DNA of 64,000 nucleotides from Aphrophora alni. Its lineage: Eukaryota; Arthropoda; Insecta; Hemiptera; Aphrophoridae. The position numbers and the translations under genes were made by a program. The DNA lies in assembly GCA_963513935.1 (NCBI GenBank), contig OY740768.1, forward strand, positions 35,400,216 to 35,464,215, read 5' to 3'. The notes under the pieces are model-generated. The model made no database searches and had not been told where the DNA came from. It worked only from the letters and a program-made list of their open reading frames with translations. Positions 37,966 through 50,031 of the stretch are shown in pieces. Position 1 is the stretch's first letter, and the number at the start of each line of letters is the position of its first letter.

Positions 37966-38695
37966 ATGGAAAAATAAATGTACTGCATAGGAAGCAAATA
38001 TTAATCATTTTGTCCTAATATAAAACGATCTTTTCCAACAATAGTTAGGAAATAAAACATCATTTTTTCTGTAAATCTGCTGAAACAGGAATGCCAATTA
38101 AGAATTTGTAAAAGATAAACATTAATGGAACTTTACAAATAAATAAATAAAGCCGTTAAAGTGGTATTATATTTTTATACTTTTGATCCGTACAATTTTG
38201 TTATTCCATTCTTTAGACTCTCTGATTATATGATGGTAAACTGAATAGAATATTTGTTTAAAAGCTAATTTAAAGCAGATTCGCCTGTAGAGTATTAGGA
38301 TGCAAAAAAGTTTTAAATAGTGTTAGGGGTTTTTTATACATTTTAGCAATGGCAGGGAAGTCTTTTGATAAAATGGAAATAAATAACTTTAATCAAAGTA
38401 CTATACATCTGGACGGTTGAAAGAGAAATACACGACAAAATGAATGCTAGCTTATAAAATATTTAGTGTTATTTCCATCAAACGTTATTAGTTAGTTCAT
38501 TTATATACCGAAATTATAATTTGATATTTCCTTCAGATAATGGTTAACTATACTGTTTGTTATAGCTAATTTATTTTTTAAGTGCATACAACTTTGAATC
38601 TTAATTCTTTGGAGGAGTCGAAGAAGGTATGGCAGAGGGGTTAATATTGGCTGTAGTAAGTAACTGACTGACTACCCTAAAGTGTATACAATAGA
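37966..38695. other. AT-rich spacer
   Basis: No feature was recognised. Confidence 0.55.
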
Positions 38696-38699
38696 AATA

Positions 38700-38915
38700 C
38701 TTACACATGTTGGAACCTTCTCATGGGTCAACTAGACTTGGGCGGGTTAAACAACTATCGGTTTAGCGAATTTGACAGAGCCAAAATAAAGGGGTCACGG
38801 AAGGAACCGGTTTCCCCCCGCATCAGCTGATTTGCACAGTGCAGTCTGCAAAACAGGCGTGCAGTGCTTAGCGGGAACTAACTAGGTGTCCGTCGTTCTA
38901 GTTTACATCGGAATA
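38700..38915. promoter_or_regulatory. GC-richer block with Grainyhead-type and E-box motifs
   Basis: Holds gaaccggtttc near 38,803, a full match to the AACCGGTT Grainyhead palindrome, tcagctga (CAGCTG E-box) near 38,824, a gggcggg word near 38,741, and two gtgcagt words. No coding frame spans it. Function is inferred from motifs only. Confidence 0.35.
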
Positions 38916-40079
38916 ACCTTATTAAATTGCAAAATTTTCCAAAATTGATATATATTTATAAAAATATATTTCGTCAACTGAACAGTTTAAAGCTTACGTA
39001 AAACATTATGAGATATCTGATTTAACAGCCGTGTGTTATATTTCTATAAAAATTAACAGTCAAATTTATAAGTAAAAATATATTAGTAATGGTACTTCTT
39101 AATTAAAAAAATTTTAATACGTTATTAGTAGAAATAAGACGGTAATGGAAGATAAACAACTTTATTTAATAGAATAAAATATATAAAATTTGACTTTAAA
39201 AAACAGTTATAAATAAAAAAAACTCAAAATTTCATAAATATATGATATTCCATTGTAAAAAAGAATATTTGCAAATTCTGTAAAACATGTAACAAAAAAT
39301 CTAAACAAAAAATCGTAACTTGTAAAATCGTATCATTCAATTTTTATCATTAAAAATAATTATACAGGGTTTATACAAATTACAATTTAATAACCACAAG
39401 ATTTTTAAGTTTTTCTTTAATAAACAAAAATAATTAATTTTAAAAATGTTTGTGCAAAATTATTGCTAATTTCTGATGTTAGTCGCACATGCCGTACAAT
39501 TTTGGATACAAAACTTAAGGTAAGAGTAATTGTTATATATTTGTTACAATCTCTTGTTTTAAATCTTATAGTTTCGATTAAAACTCATTTCAATGATTAA
39601 ATTTAATAAAAAAAGATGGAAATATATCATTATAATCGTTAAGCAAAATGACTAGCAAAATTAAATTCATTGTAGATTTTGGGTTTGAATTTTGTAGAGA
39701 AATTATACTATTTACAGTTATTATGTAAACTAATTATTTACCATTGTTGAATCTATCTTCAGATAATTACACGAGACAATTTAAAATTAGCTCAGTAGTT
39801 TCAAATTTTGAGTGTGCTTATTTTACTTCTGGTTCAGATTGTAAAACTACTGTAAAAATATTCGTATTCAACACCCAAATATCTGAAAACCCCCCAATGT
39901 AAGTTATTAGGCTGTTACGAATACCAAAAAGGAGTAGAAAATCCACAAAGATACTTTACGATTGAGTGTTTTGGTCGTAGACATTTTCTTTTAAAATATG
40001 GATTCGCCTTGGTTTAAAAAAAACTTTTTATTATTATATAGATTTGTGAAGGCCCCTAACTTGATTCCTAAATTTGAGG
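38916..40079. other. AT-rich spacer
   Basis: No feature was recognised. Confidence 0.55.
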
Positions 40080-40115
40080 TTTAAGGTAAAACTTTTTACA
40101 CTCGAAAAATCAAGA

Positions 40116-40165
40116 GAGCAAAAAAAAAAGCAAAAAAAAAAACAAAAAAAAAAAAACAAAGAAAC
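40116..40165. repeat. Imperfect poly-A tract with G/C interruptions
   Basis: Runs of 9-13 A separated by single G or C. It generates a spurious Phe-rich minus-strand frame. Confidence 0.9.
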
Positions 40166-40925
40166 AAACGATGGAAAAAATACAAAAATATTTCTCAAGG
40201 TTTTTAATTTTGGATCATTCGAACAGGAATAAAAGAGCAAAGGTTGACACAAAACATCCAAAATTAATTTATTAATCAATAGTACATTTTTGATAAAACG
40301 GTGATTTTTTAACCTGTTAAGAATTGCTATCTTTATCGACAATGCCAGTAACATTTCGTTGTATTTCGTGATCCAGTATTATTAAATCTTGCAAGTATTT
40401 AGTTACGGTTTTAGGTATTGATCTGTATCGAAAACTGTACTGATTTAGTTAGAAAATGTAATTTGAGATTCCAATATCAAAAAAAGCATCTAAAGTATTT
40501 ATTATTAATTTCATAAAAAAGCCATATCGTTGTTCATAATTTAAAAAGATTTTCAAAATTCCGTAAGTAATGTTTTTTTAGCATATTCTAACTGAAATTT
40601 TAGTTAATATTTTAATTTGTTTCTGAGAAAAATGTCAATTCATTACAATAGATTTTAATACATTTAATAACGACTTATCACATCCGTTTACAGTTTTATA
40701 TTTACTAATTAAATTTTCATATTAAATACCATAAAACAGATTTTAGCGATTCTAAAAATATCCTAAGTTTAAATTAATTGTATTACATTACCGCTGGGTG
40801 TAAGCTTTTCAAAAACAGGCATGAAACCCATAAAACTACTCGTATTCCAGTAAATAACAATACTTGTATTGAAATGAAAGCTTTGAATTTCAAAAAATTA
40901 TCTTCATTGTTTTTAAATGAACCCA
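40166..40925. other. AT-rich spacer
   Basis: No feature was recognised. Confidence 0.55.
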
Positions 40926-40929
40926 ATGA

Positions 40930-41215
40930 TTATTAATAAAGCCGTACTTTGAGTTTAATAAAGCACGGCGTGTTTGGAGTTTTCTAGCCGCGGGCAGGGC
41001 CGCAGTCCAATCAACAAACTGCCCAGGCTCGTCTCGCGAATTTTTCTTGAGCTCCCTATCCTATGCGCCACAATGAATAACAATGGAGTTGACCGATAAT
41101 CAATTAATGATGTATTTGTATTCAAAGAGATACCATCAATGGATTGACAGTTTCAAATAAAATACAATCAATCAATAGACTGACGAATGGGAACTTTCGT
41201 TTCTATAAAAGCAGT
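40930..41215. promoter_or_regulatory. Motif-dense block with Hox/Cdx-, PBC/Meis- and Sox-like sites
   Basis: Two copies of taataaagc (about 40,934 and 40,956) match posterior-Hox/Caudal sites. A CpG-rich core agccgcgggcagggccgcag follows (about 40,986-41,005). Then come caatgaataacaatgg (Sox-like, about 41,071), gataatcaattaatgatg (homeodomain/PBC-like, about 41,095) and ggattgacag at 41,141-41,150, one base from the PBC-Meis composite TGATTGACAG. Next are caatcaatcaatagactgac and a TATA-like ctataaaag at 41,203. The density of matched sites for interacting factors is the main argument. No transcript or exon is visible. Confidence 0.4.
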
Positions 41216-43335
41216 TCGTTAATGTCACCTACAATTTTACGTGAAGTGCATTTTACTATTATTAATTTAAAATTGGTTTGGTTGCGGGATAGTTAAAATG
41301 AAATATCATCAATATGTATTACAGTCTAAGAAACTCAAATTAATCTCAGTATGTTTCTTATATGTACTAAAAAATATATAATCTTTTATAAATTATGTGG
41401 TATAAATTGCATGGCGTCACAATTTTAGAGAGAAAGAATGAGTGTAGTGTAAGTGAAACCAATTTATGTTTTTTATTTATTATTATTATTTTTTTATTAT
41501 TTATTATCTTAATTTCTTCGTTTCTTTCTTCTATTTACAGTAACAATATTTACAGAAATATAATGACAATTTATAAAGTTGATACAGTTTATAATTTAAA
41601 CTTCATTTACAGATAATTTTTGAATTGTAAAAATAAAATGAATGGATATGTCTCATAATTAGTGGTTTTTCTACCAATCTATTCCAAAACCACTAATCAT
41701 ATTACAACTTTTTTCTGTATGCGCTATATATAACTTTAAAATTACTGTATTGTAGTCACTAGTTACTGATAGTAATTGTAGTCACTAGTTTTTTAGCTTA
41801 TTTATAAACTTCTAATTATATGAATAACAATATATAACCTAAAGTAGTGTTAGATATATTGTAGCAAAAAGAATATTTTAAAACTAAAAAATTCGAAAAG
41901 CAGGAAAGTCTACCTGTAATATTAAAATAAATTACAACTCCTTAATTTATGAAAACCTTTTTATTAAGGTTATGTCAAAAGTGTAGAAATGCAAATTTTA
42001 TTTATTTTTAACATTTTCCTTTGAAACCTCCAAATTCTGATTTCAAGGAAGAAATATTTGATCATAAACAGTGAGAATGATCAAGAAAAAATTATTAATG
42101 TTCAAAATTCAAAATTAGAATAATATAATTTATATTTTTGTTAATAATATACCCGAAAAGATTAAATTTTTCAGTTGTTGTGGATACGAACACTTAATGT
42201 TCGTGAACACTTAATGGAATTCCAATTCTTACCAACCGATGTCAGGTTTATAAAAATCAAGTAGACCAACAGCCACGAGTTTCGAGTTTGTTCAAAACTA
42301 ATTTTGCATAGACTCCAAATACTTCTGGGATATGGATTCAAATATTATCCAATAACTTGTCCTTCACAACGCCTCAGGCGTTCAAGGTTTCAAAGAAGTG
42401 AAGAGAATGGTTAGTAAACGAGTTTTTAAACTGACATATTTTTATGAAAATAACAAACGTCAGCAAAGCTACAGTAAGAAACTACTGTTAAACTGAAGAA
42501 AATGGCAAATAACTTTAGATAAACAAAATAAAAAGTTTTAATAAGTACTCATCTCTTCTATATTTCAGTATTTTAAATGTTAGATGGAAATACATATTTA
42601 TTAAATGATTGTAACACGTGCATGCTTAGTTACTCGCGTTCATACTATTCCGTTTTGTACCGTGAAATTAAATGTCTAACTCCAAAACTCTACAAATCGT
42701 TTGCAAAAATCTATAGAATATATTAAAATAATACTATATTCAAAACATTGCGTCGCTTCAATAGAGATGGTTAAGTTTCAGTAAATTTTCCTATCTTTCA
42801 GTTTCTCTGTTTCTTGTCCGTTGTGGAAAAAGGTAGGAAGATAAAATAAAAAATAAGAATAGAACAGCTGAAATTAGAATATGATATTGTTATACTTCTA
42901 GTTATTACCAAAACATAAAATTAACGTATTTCTTAACGTGTTTAATAGATCCTACTTTACCACATTAAATGTGCCTTTGATGGTTTTTCGTCTTATAAAG
43001 TAAAATGTACCAAAGTCACAATTTAATATCTTCTTCTATCCTATGTTCAGATTTTTAAGTTATGCGTAAGGATTTTACGTTAGGATTCTACGTAAGTTAC
43101 AAGAAAATAATATATTTGAATTTTTGAGTTTAAGTGGATTTATTTATTTTTTATAATGCACTCTCAATTACGACTTGAAAATAAAAATATAATAATTCAA
43201 TTTTAATATTAATAACTAAAACCTCTAAAACTCTAGTTCTTACTTTTCATTTACGACGAAAAAATGTATACTAATTTAGATAAAATTTCGAAATAAGGTT
43301 TTAAATTATTTCTCGACATATCGAACCTATCGAAA
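41216..43335. other. AT-rich spacer with small hairpin and short direct repeats
   Basis: Perfect 12-bp arms attagtggtttt (41,658) and aaaaccactaat (41,687). A direct repeat of ttgtagtcactagtt lies near 41,750 and 41,777, and a 16-bp tandem cgaacacttaatgtt/cgtgaacacttaatg near 42,187. The open frame at 41,395-41,616 is low-complexity hydrophobic and not credible. Confidence 0.55.
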
Positions 43336-43339
43336 CGTC

Positions 43340-43545
43340 CATAGACTATTTAAAAATGTCGTTTGTCTGTCTATCCGTCCTCTCTAACATTTTTATTAAA
43401 ATATATCTAAGCGATTGGTCTGAATCACTCTAAAGTTTAACTTTGCCGTCTCATGCAAAATTAGATTTTGACAATTCGATTAAGATTCGAGGGTTATATA
43501 GAGCAGATGGAAAAGTGATTGTCAAACATTATCTCAAGAAAAAAT
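43340..43545 (+). repeat. Interspersed repeat fragment with GTCTGTCTATCCGTCC start
   Basis: tcgtttgtctgtctatccgtcc, then gattggtctgaatcac, then tcatgcaaaattagattttgacaa. The layout resembles 28,340-28,515. The 64-codon open frame at 43,443 lies within it and is not considered a gene. Confidence 0.4.
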
Positions 43546-43694
43546 GTTTAATTTTTTTTTTTAATGTTGAAAAGCACAAAACAAACGGAGTCGTTACCGA
43601 CTTAAAAAAAGCAGAACATAAACATAAAAATAAATAATTTTATAAATTAGAAGATAAGGTATACGAATTTTAAACCCAAGCCATCAAGTACCCT

Positions 43695-43860
43695 AATACT
43701 GTCAGAATTGGAAGAGAACAATTTGGTCAAGACAGAGTTGATAGGAAAGATGAATGATATTAGATTTAACCCTTGACTAAATTAAGATGTAAACCCAGAT
43801 TAGGTTACTTCAGGATTTACATACTCGTATTCACAATAAGTGAACCACTAAGAATACATC
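43695..43860 (+). repeat. Dispersed repeat (GGRTCGGAAGAGAA family), copy 3
   Basis: aattggaagagaacaatttgg, then tcaagacagagttgataggaaagatgaa, aligns with 24,852 and 63,835. Confidence 0.45.
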
Positions 43861-44261
43861 TTATGACTAAAAAAATAGTAATCTGATGTGGAGAGTGTGT
43901 CTATTATTAGTTCTTAAAATCAAATCAAGTTTTTGAAAACAAAGATTTTGATATAAATGTTATTTAAATTTGAATTTAACATCAGCAGTCTACGTAAGTA
44001 TTTCGAAAGTCATCTGCTGGCCTCATCAATTATTTACTATTCTGTATACGCATTTTAAAAGGTAATCAAAACAATGTTTAGTACCTATAAAAATGAATTT
44101 TATAGATTCTGCAACTCGCTCTTAATGTTAATACAATTTTTAAAAGTCCATATAGAGTTGTGAAAAAATAAATGGACTCTGAACTTTAATGTATAAAACA
44201 GAACAGCCAACACTGTGCCTATGAAATTGTGTTTTGTCCAACACAAGTTGAGTTGCGCAAA

Positions 44262-44290
44262 CACTGCAGCATATCACGTGGGAAATATAA
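44262..44290. promoter_or_regulatory. Overlapping E-box and Su(H)/CSL-type site
   Basis: tcacgtgggaaat at about 44,274-44,286 combines a CACGTG E-box with CGTGGGAAA, a full match to the Su(H)/CSL consensus. A single site; its use is unproven. Confidence 0.3.
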
Positions 44291-44908
44291 TTAATTTAGT
44301 ATCAATTATTATTAACTGACCGATTCTGGTTTTTTAGTAAATAAAACAAAATATAAAAGTTTTAGGACGTTAATAAACAACATTTACGTAGTGTTTAAAA
44401 ATGTATTGTAATATCTTAATATGATATTTCAGTTTTTAAATAAAGAAGAGTAAATTCATAAAGACAGGCCTCGTGGTTACATTCAATGATGCTCATATTT
44501 TTCAACATTAACTTGTACAGAAATATGCTTATCCATTTTTGAGATATATTGTATAAATAACATCATAAATTTGAAACATCTGATCTGCTAAAACACCCGT
44601 TAAAATGCATTAAGTGTGCAATACTATAAAAACATCTGTATTAATCGTTATAAATCTGCAAAATTTGTTATGGTTCCTAAAAGATGATTAAACGTTTATG
44701 AAGGTCTACTTTAAAATTAAATATACTACCTACAGTGTTAGACACTAACTCATACTTTATTCCGGAGTCTATGCACAAAGGTTATTGTTTACAATATTTA
44801 TTTTTATTCCTCATTCCATACATTTGTGAATTTAGTCATTTGACCACTGACAACATCTATAGATATGTTTCAAAAGAATAGGGAATTCTGTTTATTTCAT
44901 TCATAAAC

Positions 44909-46055
44909 ACTGAAATTATCCATACCAAGCTCTCCACGATGTATTTTATACAGGAGGTCGATCAGCTGTTTCCTCAAATCCACATTGATCTCCATGCAGT
45001 TGGAAGCGATCTTCTACATTATTAAACTATAGGTATTGTGGATGTTAAAATCCACCACAATTCGCCAGCCCTCTTCTTCATTTTCTAGTTTAGTTCCAAA
45101 TCCTAGGAAATGAAACTTCCAAGGCTTAGTCATGCCGTATGAAAAGAGTGGACGAACGCATACAATAAAAATGATCTGCCTTTCATTCCTCATGACACTA
45201 CCATATTCCCAACGTCTTGATTTGTTTTACTGTTGATTAAGGGACCATTACACTTATCTATTAAATTACACTCCCTTACACAAAATACTGAAATGTTTTT
45301 TACATTTCTCAAAAAAGGAAAATCTCTTCTAGATTACGTATATCTCTACCATTCTGATTGGAACACCAAAATACCACCTTCCCGACAAGTTATACAAATA
45401 TTCGAATATTATACTCGTGAATGTCAACATCATTCACGTTGATCCATGTTGGCAACCAACCTCTCAGTAAATACGAGGTTTTCCTCTAACAATTCGTTCA
45501 TTTTAGGAATGATAACTTTGTATCCCAAGTCAAAGGAGAACCTAGGGACAAAACTGACAACACATGATGGTGGTACTTGATATGTCCAGGCTTCGCATTT
45601 TTAATACTTTGTATCAGTACTGCCAAAAATGTTTTCGGTATTACCTTCTCAGTTACCATAATGTCAAAAGAAAAATATTTAAGAGCAACTCCAATGCTGC
45701 TTTTGTAGTGCTACTTATAGCACTAGTTACGTTAAGGCAATCAATCTCTTAGAAGTCACTCAGTCTATAACTTGCATACGAGGGTACTGACAAAGTCTGA
45801 TAAAACCAGAAAGTGATTTTGGGTAACATAACCATGGCTTTTTTTTCGTAAACAAATAACTACACATATGATCTCCATCTTACTGTAAAGTAAAATCCTT
45901 AGATATTAACTTACTCTCTCACGGTTAACCGACAAACCTTACAAGTTATCTTCTTCACTGTAGTAAGTACGGGCATGACAATTACGAGGGAGCCTATTAG
46001 AATCTACACATTCTTCATGTAGTTTAGGGTTAGATCTCTCTCTTTCATCTTTACA
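44909..46055 (-). pseudogene. Unassigned protein-coding remnant, broken by frameshifts and stops
   Basis: Several minus-strand frames in a row give protein-like sequence with normal residue use. 46,055-45,939: ERERSNPKLHEECVDS... ending in a stop. About 45,603-45,430: CVVSFVPRFSFDLGYKVIIP and LLEENLVFTERLVANMD. About 45,330-45,190: FLRNVKNISVFCVRECNLID. 45,199-44,909: IIFIVCVRPLFSYGMTKPW, KFHFLGFGTKLENEEEGW, IVVDFNIHNTYS, one stop at 45,014-45,016, then KIASNCMEINVDLRK. The last block is 97 codons with a single stop. The blocks run in one order on one strand, so they look like one decayed gene of some 300 or more codons. I do not recognise the family; a transposon gene, an endogenised virus gene or a retro-pseudogene are all possible. 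Confidence 0.5.
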
Positions 46056-47096
46056 TTAGGTCTACTATTCTGATATTAAAAGCAGAATTAGGATGATCTC
46101 ATGTAAGAGAATTTATTACTTCTGTATACCAGAACATAAGTATCATCTGAATAAGTTTGCGTATGTAGTCCTTCAACATTGAACCAATTTACTATACGCT
46201 GACATTCAAATATAATAATTTTCTTCTGAAATAAATGAGTATTACAATTTGATTGACAAAATCATAGATTGATATACAATAGATTCAGTAAAGTTATAAT
46301 GTGCGTTATAATATAGAAATGTTGTAAATTTAACTATTACTAAAGAAAACGATCTAATAATGGGCCAAACCAACTTAATATGATAATACTAAATTAAAAA
46401 AAATTCCGTAAATATCATAATATAATTAAATTTTTTTCTGTTTAAGTATACATAGTAACTGTAGGCATATCTAAAATTATTTTCACGGATTCCTTAGGTA
46501 ATGAAACATGACGATCACTCAAAAAATGAATATTGAGTTTTTTTAACGATCACCATTCTTGCTCAAATAAGTATGTTGATAACCAACATAAAATAAATAA
46601 CACAAATAACCAATAGATACAAAACTGTGGTCACATTGATTTTTTTTTATTATTAAAAAATCATTGATTTGTATTTCAAAGATATCTTAAAATCAGTTGA
46701 TGTTTTAGTAATCCAGACATAGTTATTTCTATTCTCAGACATTTACTGTACTTTGTAATTGAAATTTGATAGATTTTGTGAATGTATTTTTATTGTTGAA
46801 AATTTAACAGTCTTAAAGCTTTATTTTAATACTAGGAAATTTGTAATTTTCCACAATTCGTTCCATATTACTGTTTAACGTTTAATAACTCAAAGTTTTT
46901 TAAATACTTTTTTATTTAAATCTCACATTTATGTACTGTATACTAGAAATTATAAAAAAAATATACTAGCGAAAAATGACAAAATATTGTGAAAAGAATA
47001 TGGCTTATGAAAAAAAAAAAAACAACTTAAGGTCTTTATTTTATTTTTATCAAATGACGTAAAAAAGAGTTTTGGTAAATTATTGGAATTCTTGAA
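46056..47096. other. AT-rich spacer
   Basis: No feature was recognised. Confidence 0.55.
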
Positions 47097-47107
47097 GGGG
47101 GGGGGGG
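47097..47107. repeat. G11 homopolymer
   Basis: Eleven consecutive G in otherwise AT-rich DNA. It may be an assembly-sensitive site. Confidence 0.9.
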
Positions 47108-49962
47108 AGAAAATCATCTTGATTATTAATTCAAAGTCTGTAGTGCGCAACGTAGCCTAAATAGCAACGTTTATTCATCAGTTGTGTTATAAATTGAGCC
47201 TTAAAAAAAATTACTTTAGCGATTTTTAAATTGCCATTTTGCTCAGTTAAAATATGTGCACGTATTTAAAAAAATAAAAGATACTTTTACATTACAACTG
47301 ACTACTAAAGAAAAGAGAAGCTGTCACTGTTTTTGAAGAGGTTGAGAAAGTAAAAACTACTAGTCATATATAATGCAAACTGAATGTAGACGATAGGGTT
47401 ACAAGTGTGTAATACAAGAATTGGCTCCGTATATGCACAACATAAGGAAAAACCAATAGAAATGTATTCTATTTTTTACATTAGTTCCTGAATAGTGTGT
47501 TGCGGGTGAGCGTAGTTTAGAAGAGTATAAAATGTGTTGATTTTTATTAAATATGCCTTCTGAGAATACTAATAAAAAGAAAAGTGTTTAAACGACAATG
47601 TTGCCATTCTTGGCGATACTGAAATAAATGACTTTTTCGTTGAAACGTTTTTCATCCTTACATGCTATTTGTTGATAATCTGTGTTCAACTTAATATTCT
47701 TATAAATGTATCTTCTCACAAGTTCATATCTATTTTTATTCTTAAATTTAACCCTGGGTTGAATACTATTCAATGCAATCGTAATCATAAACCAATTAAG
47801 AATAGTTCGACCTTAAACACACTTATACTGCTTTAAAACTGCTTTATAGAAAGTGATTTTTTTCCCTAGACTACTTCCAAAGAAAATTTTGTACTCATGA
47901 GAAAATTTTTTACATTTTTGAAACTATGTTCATAAACTAAACGTTTCATTAACAAAATGTGTTATTTTATATAAAATTCAACCATTTAATTACAATTAGT
48001 TTATCATTGTAATTTAGTTTTTATCAGAACTATTTCAATGTTATAACAAATTTCGTTTTGCTACTTCAATTTTTTTAATGAATTACGTATTAATTCAATT
48101 TTATTTACGCATACCAAAGTGTTACCCAAAAGAAAATTGGGACTATTAACTCTCAAGTGATCTCAGAGGAAATGCTAATTTATCCCATAAATGGATCTAT
48201 AATAATGCTTTACTTTAAAACCAACTTACAGTTTAAATATGCCACTGTTTATTTAAGACACGATGATATGTTGTATTTACGAAGCAATATGCTATTCTTG
48301 TGTGTAAATTTAACAAGAACTCTTTGTGAATTTTGTTTAAGCAGTTAGGTGGAGAGATCATCAATGTAATGAGTTTTTTTTTAATTTTAGTTATAAAAAA
48401 GTATTTAGTCTAATGTATGAATCACATAAATTTATTGGAAAAGATTTAAAAAATGATAAAGGTACTAAATTATAATCACGTTAAAATGATTTTAACCGTT
48501 TTAGAACTAACCGCAAAAGAAGATGTGTATGTTGCATATAGTCTAAGTATTACAATATTTTAACTAACTAATAGATTTATTCGAAATGAGCCAAAGTAAA
48601 ACATGGTTAGAGAAGTTGCATGTACTCCAAATATTGCGGAAATGTTGGTTACAAATATTAAAGACTTATTAGGGTAAAGATATATATGGCAATGAAATCA
48701 TTAAACAAATAATAAAAAAAAAACTAAAAAACAAAAAACAACAAAAAAACGTGAAAATACAAATAACGAGACCACTAAAACTAATATGTTTTCAATAATA
48801 AAAAATAAGAGAAAGTGTTTGAATCTATAAAACTAAAGTAGAAATAAAAACAAAATGAGTGCATTTAATCGGATTTTTATAATAATAAAAAAAAAAATAA
48901 AAACACAAATAATACTTCATTTTGTACGAGAATTGAGATGACTCGTGTAGTATAAAATCAGAACTAGGTAATAATTTGTGATTGTTGCTGTAAATATTGA
49001 AAAAAAATCAGATACTAGTCGAGAAAAAAATGCAATAGAATGATGCTTCGATACGTGATGTGATACAAACTCTTCTTCGTGCAGTTGTGCTGTGCACGTT
49101 AAAAAAAAAAAGTTGAAGTGATTATCGTGTGACATATGAACTATTTTGATTTTAAGTAGTGTTATGGTATGTTTCAAACAGAAAACAAGCCATTAAGAGC
49201 AATGTTTTTGTCATCGAAAATTCGTTCGATGTTATGCAGACCTGGATAAAAATTCTACCTAATAAAGATTTCGATTAAGATCAGTAACTAGTAAATTATT
49301 AACAAGTTAAAAAAACATTTAGTTCATATTTATATTTTCCTAAGATACTAAAGAAGAATTTTTAAAATGAAGTAAATTTATAGATGAGGTACTTTGTTTT
49401 TCATATGGCATATTCATGTTATGTCTGTAATATGTTTGATTTTTTGCGTATTTTATTATTCTTAAAATTAGTTTGATTAACCTGTGAATACGTATTTGCA
49501 TTCAAAATGTTGGTTAAACAAATAGCGGTTATAACAAAATATAAATTTTAAAGTTATTTCAATTTGTTCATGAATTTAAAAATTAATATTGTACAATTTT
49601 TAATCATCAAAAATTCCTTTTCAGCAGCTGATAGTTTAATGAATATATTATTACTTTTCTAATAGAAAATCTGTAATTTTGCATTATGTTCAAATATTGA
49701 TAACGTCAATTTGTGCAAAAGCAAAATTAAATATTTCTATTTCTAAGATGGAAATTAAATAGCCGGAATGTAATTTTTCTTCTAGGAAATGGGACTGAAT
49801 CTTTGGAAAATTTTAAATAATTGTGTAAATATTAAAATAAATATCACAGTTGTGAAAAATAATCAATTGGTAAGAACAATCCAAGAAAGAGATGCTATAG
49901 AATGTTTGTATTATTTTTTGATTTGTAAAAAAATATAATTAATTTTCTAAATAGTTAACTCC

Positions 49963-49963
<1 letters not shown>
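47108..49963. other. AT-rich spacer
   Basis: Contains scattered A-runs (for example near 48,714 and 48,890). The minus-strand open frame at 48,917-49,177 (86 codons) shows no motif. No gene was recognised. Confidence 0.5.
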
Positions 49964-49998
<35 letters not shown>

Positions 49999-50000
49999 CT

Positions 50001-50031
<31 letters not shown>
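49964..50031. repeat. Compound (TA)n microsatellite
   Basis: Two TA arrays of about 33 and 29 bases separated by actcc, with the first preceded by the related actccgtg, suggesting an internal duplication. Confidence 0.95.

Noticed and set aside
40034..40354. Minus-strand 106-codon Phe/Cys-rich frame
   Set aside because: Driven by the interrupted poly-A tract at 40,116-40,165.
41203..41240. Active core promoter at the ctataaaag word
   Set aside because: A TATA-like word alone is common in DNA this AT-rich, and no convincing initiator or exon follows.
45233..45752. Two plus-strand frames at 45,233-45,442 and 45,564-45,752
   Set aside because: They lie opposite the minus-strand coding remnant, whose frames look far more protein-like.
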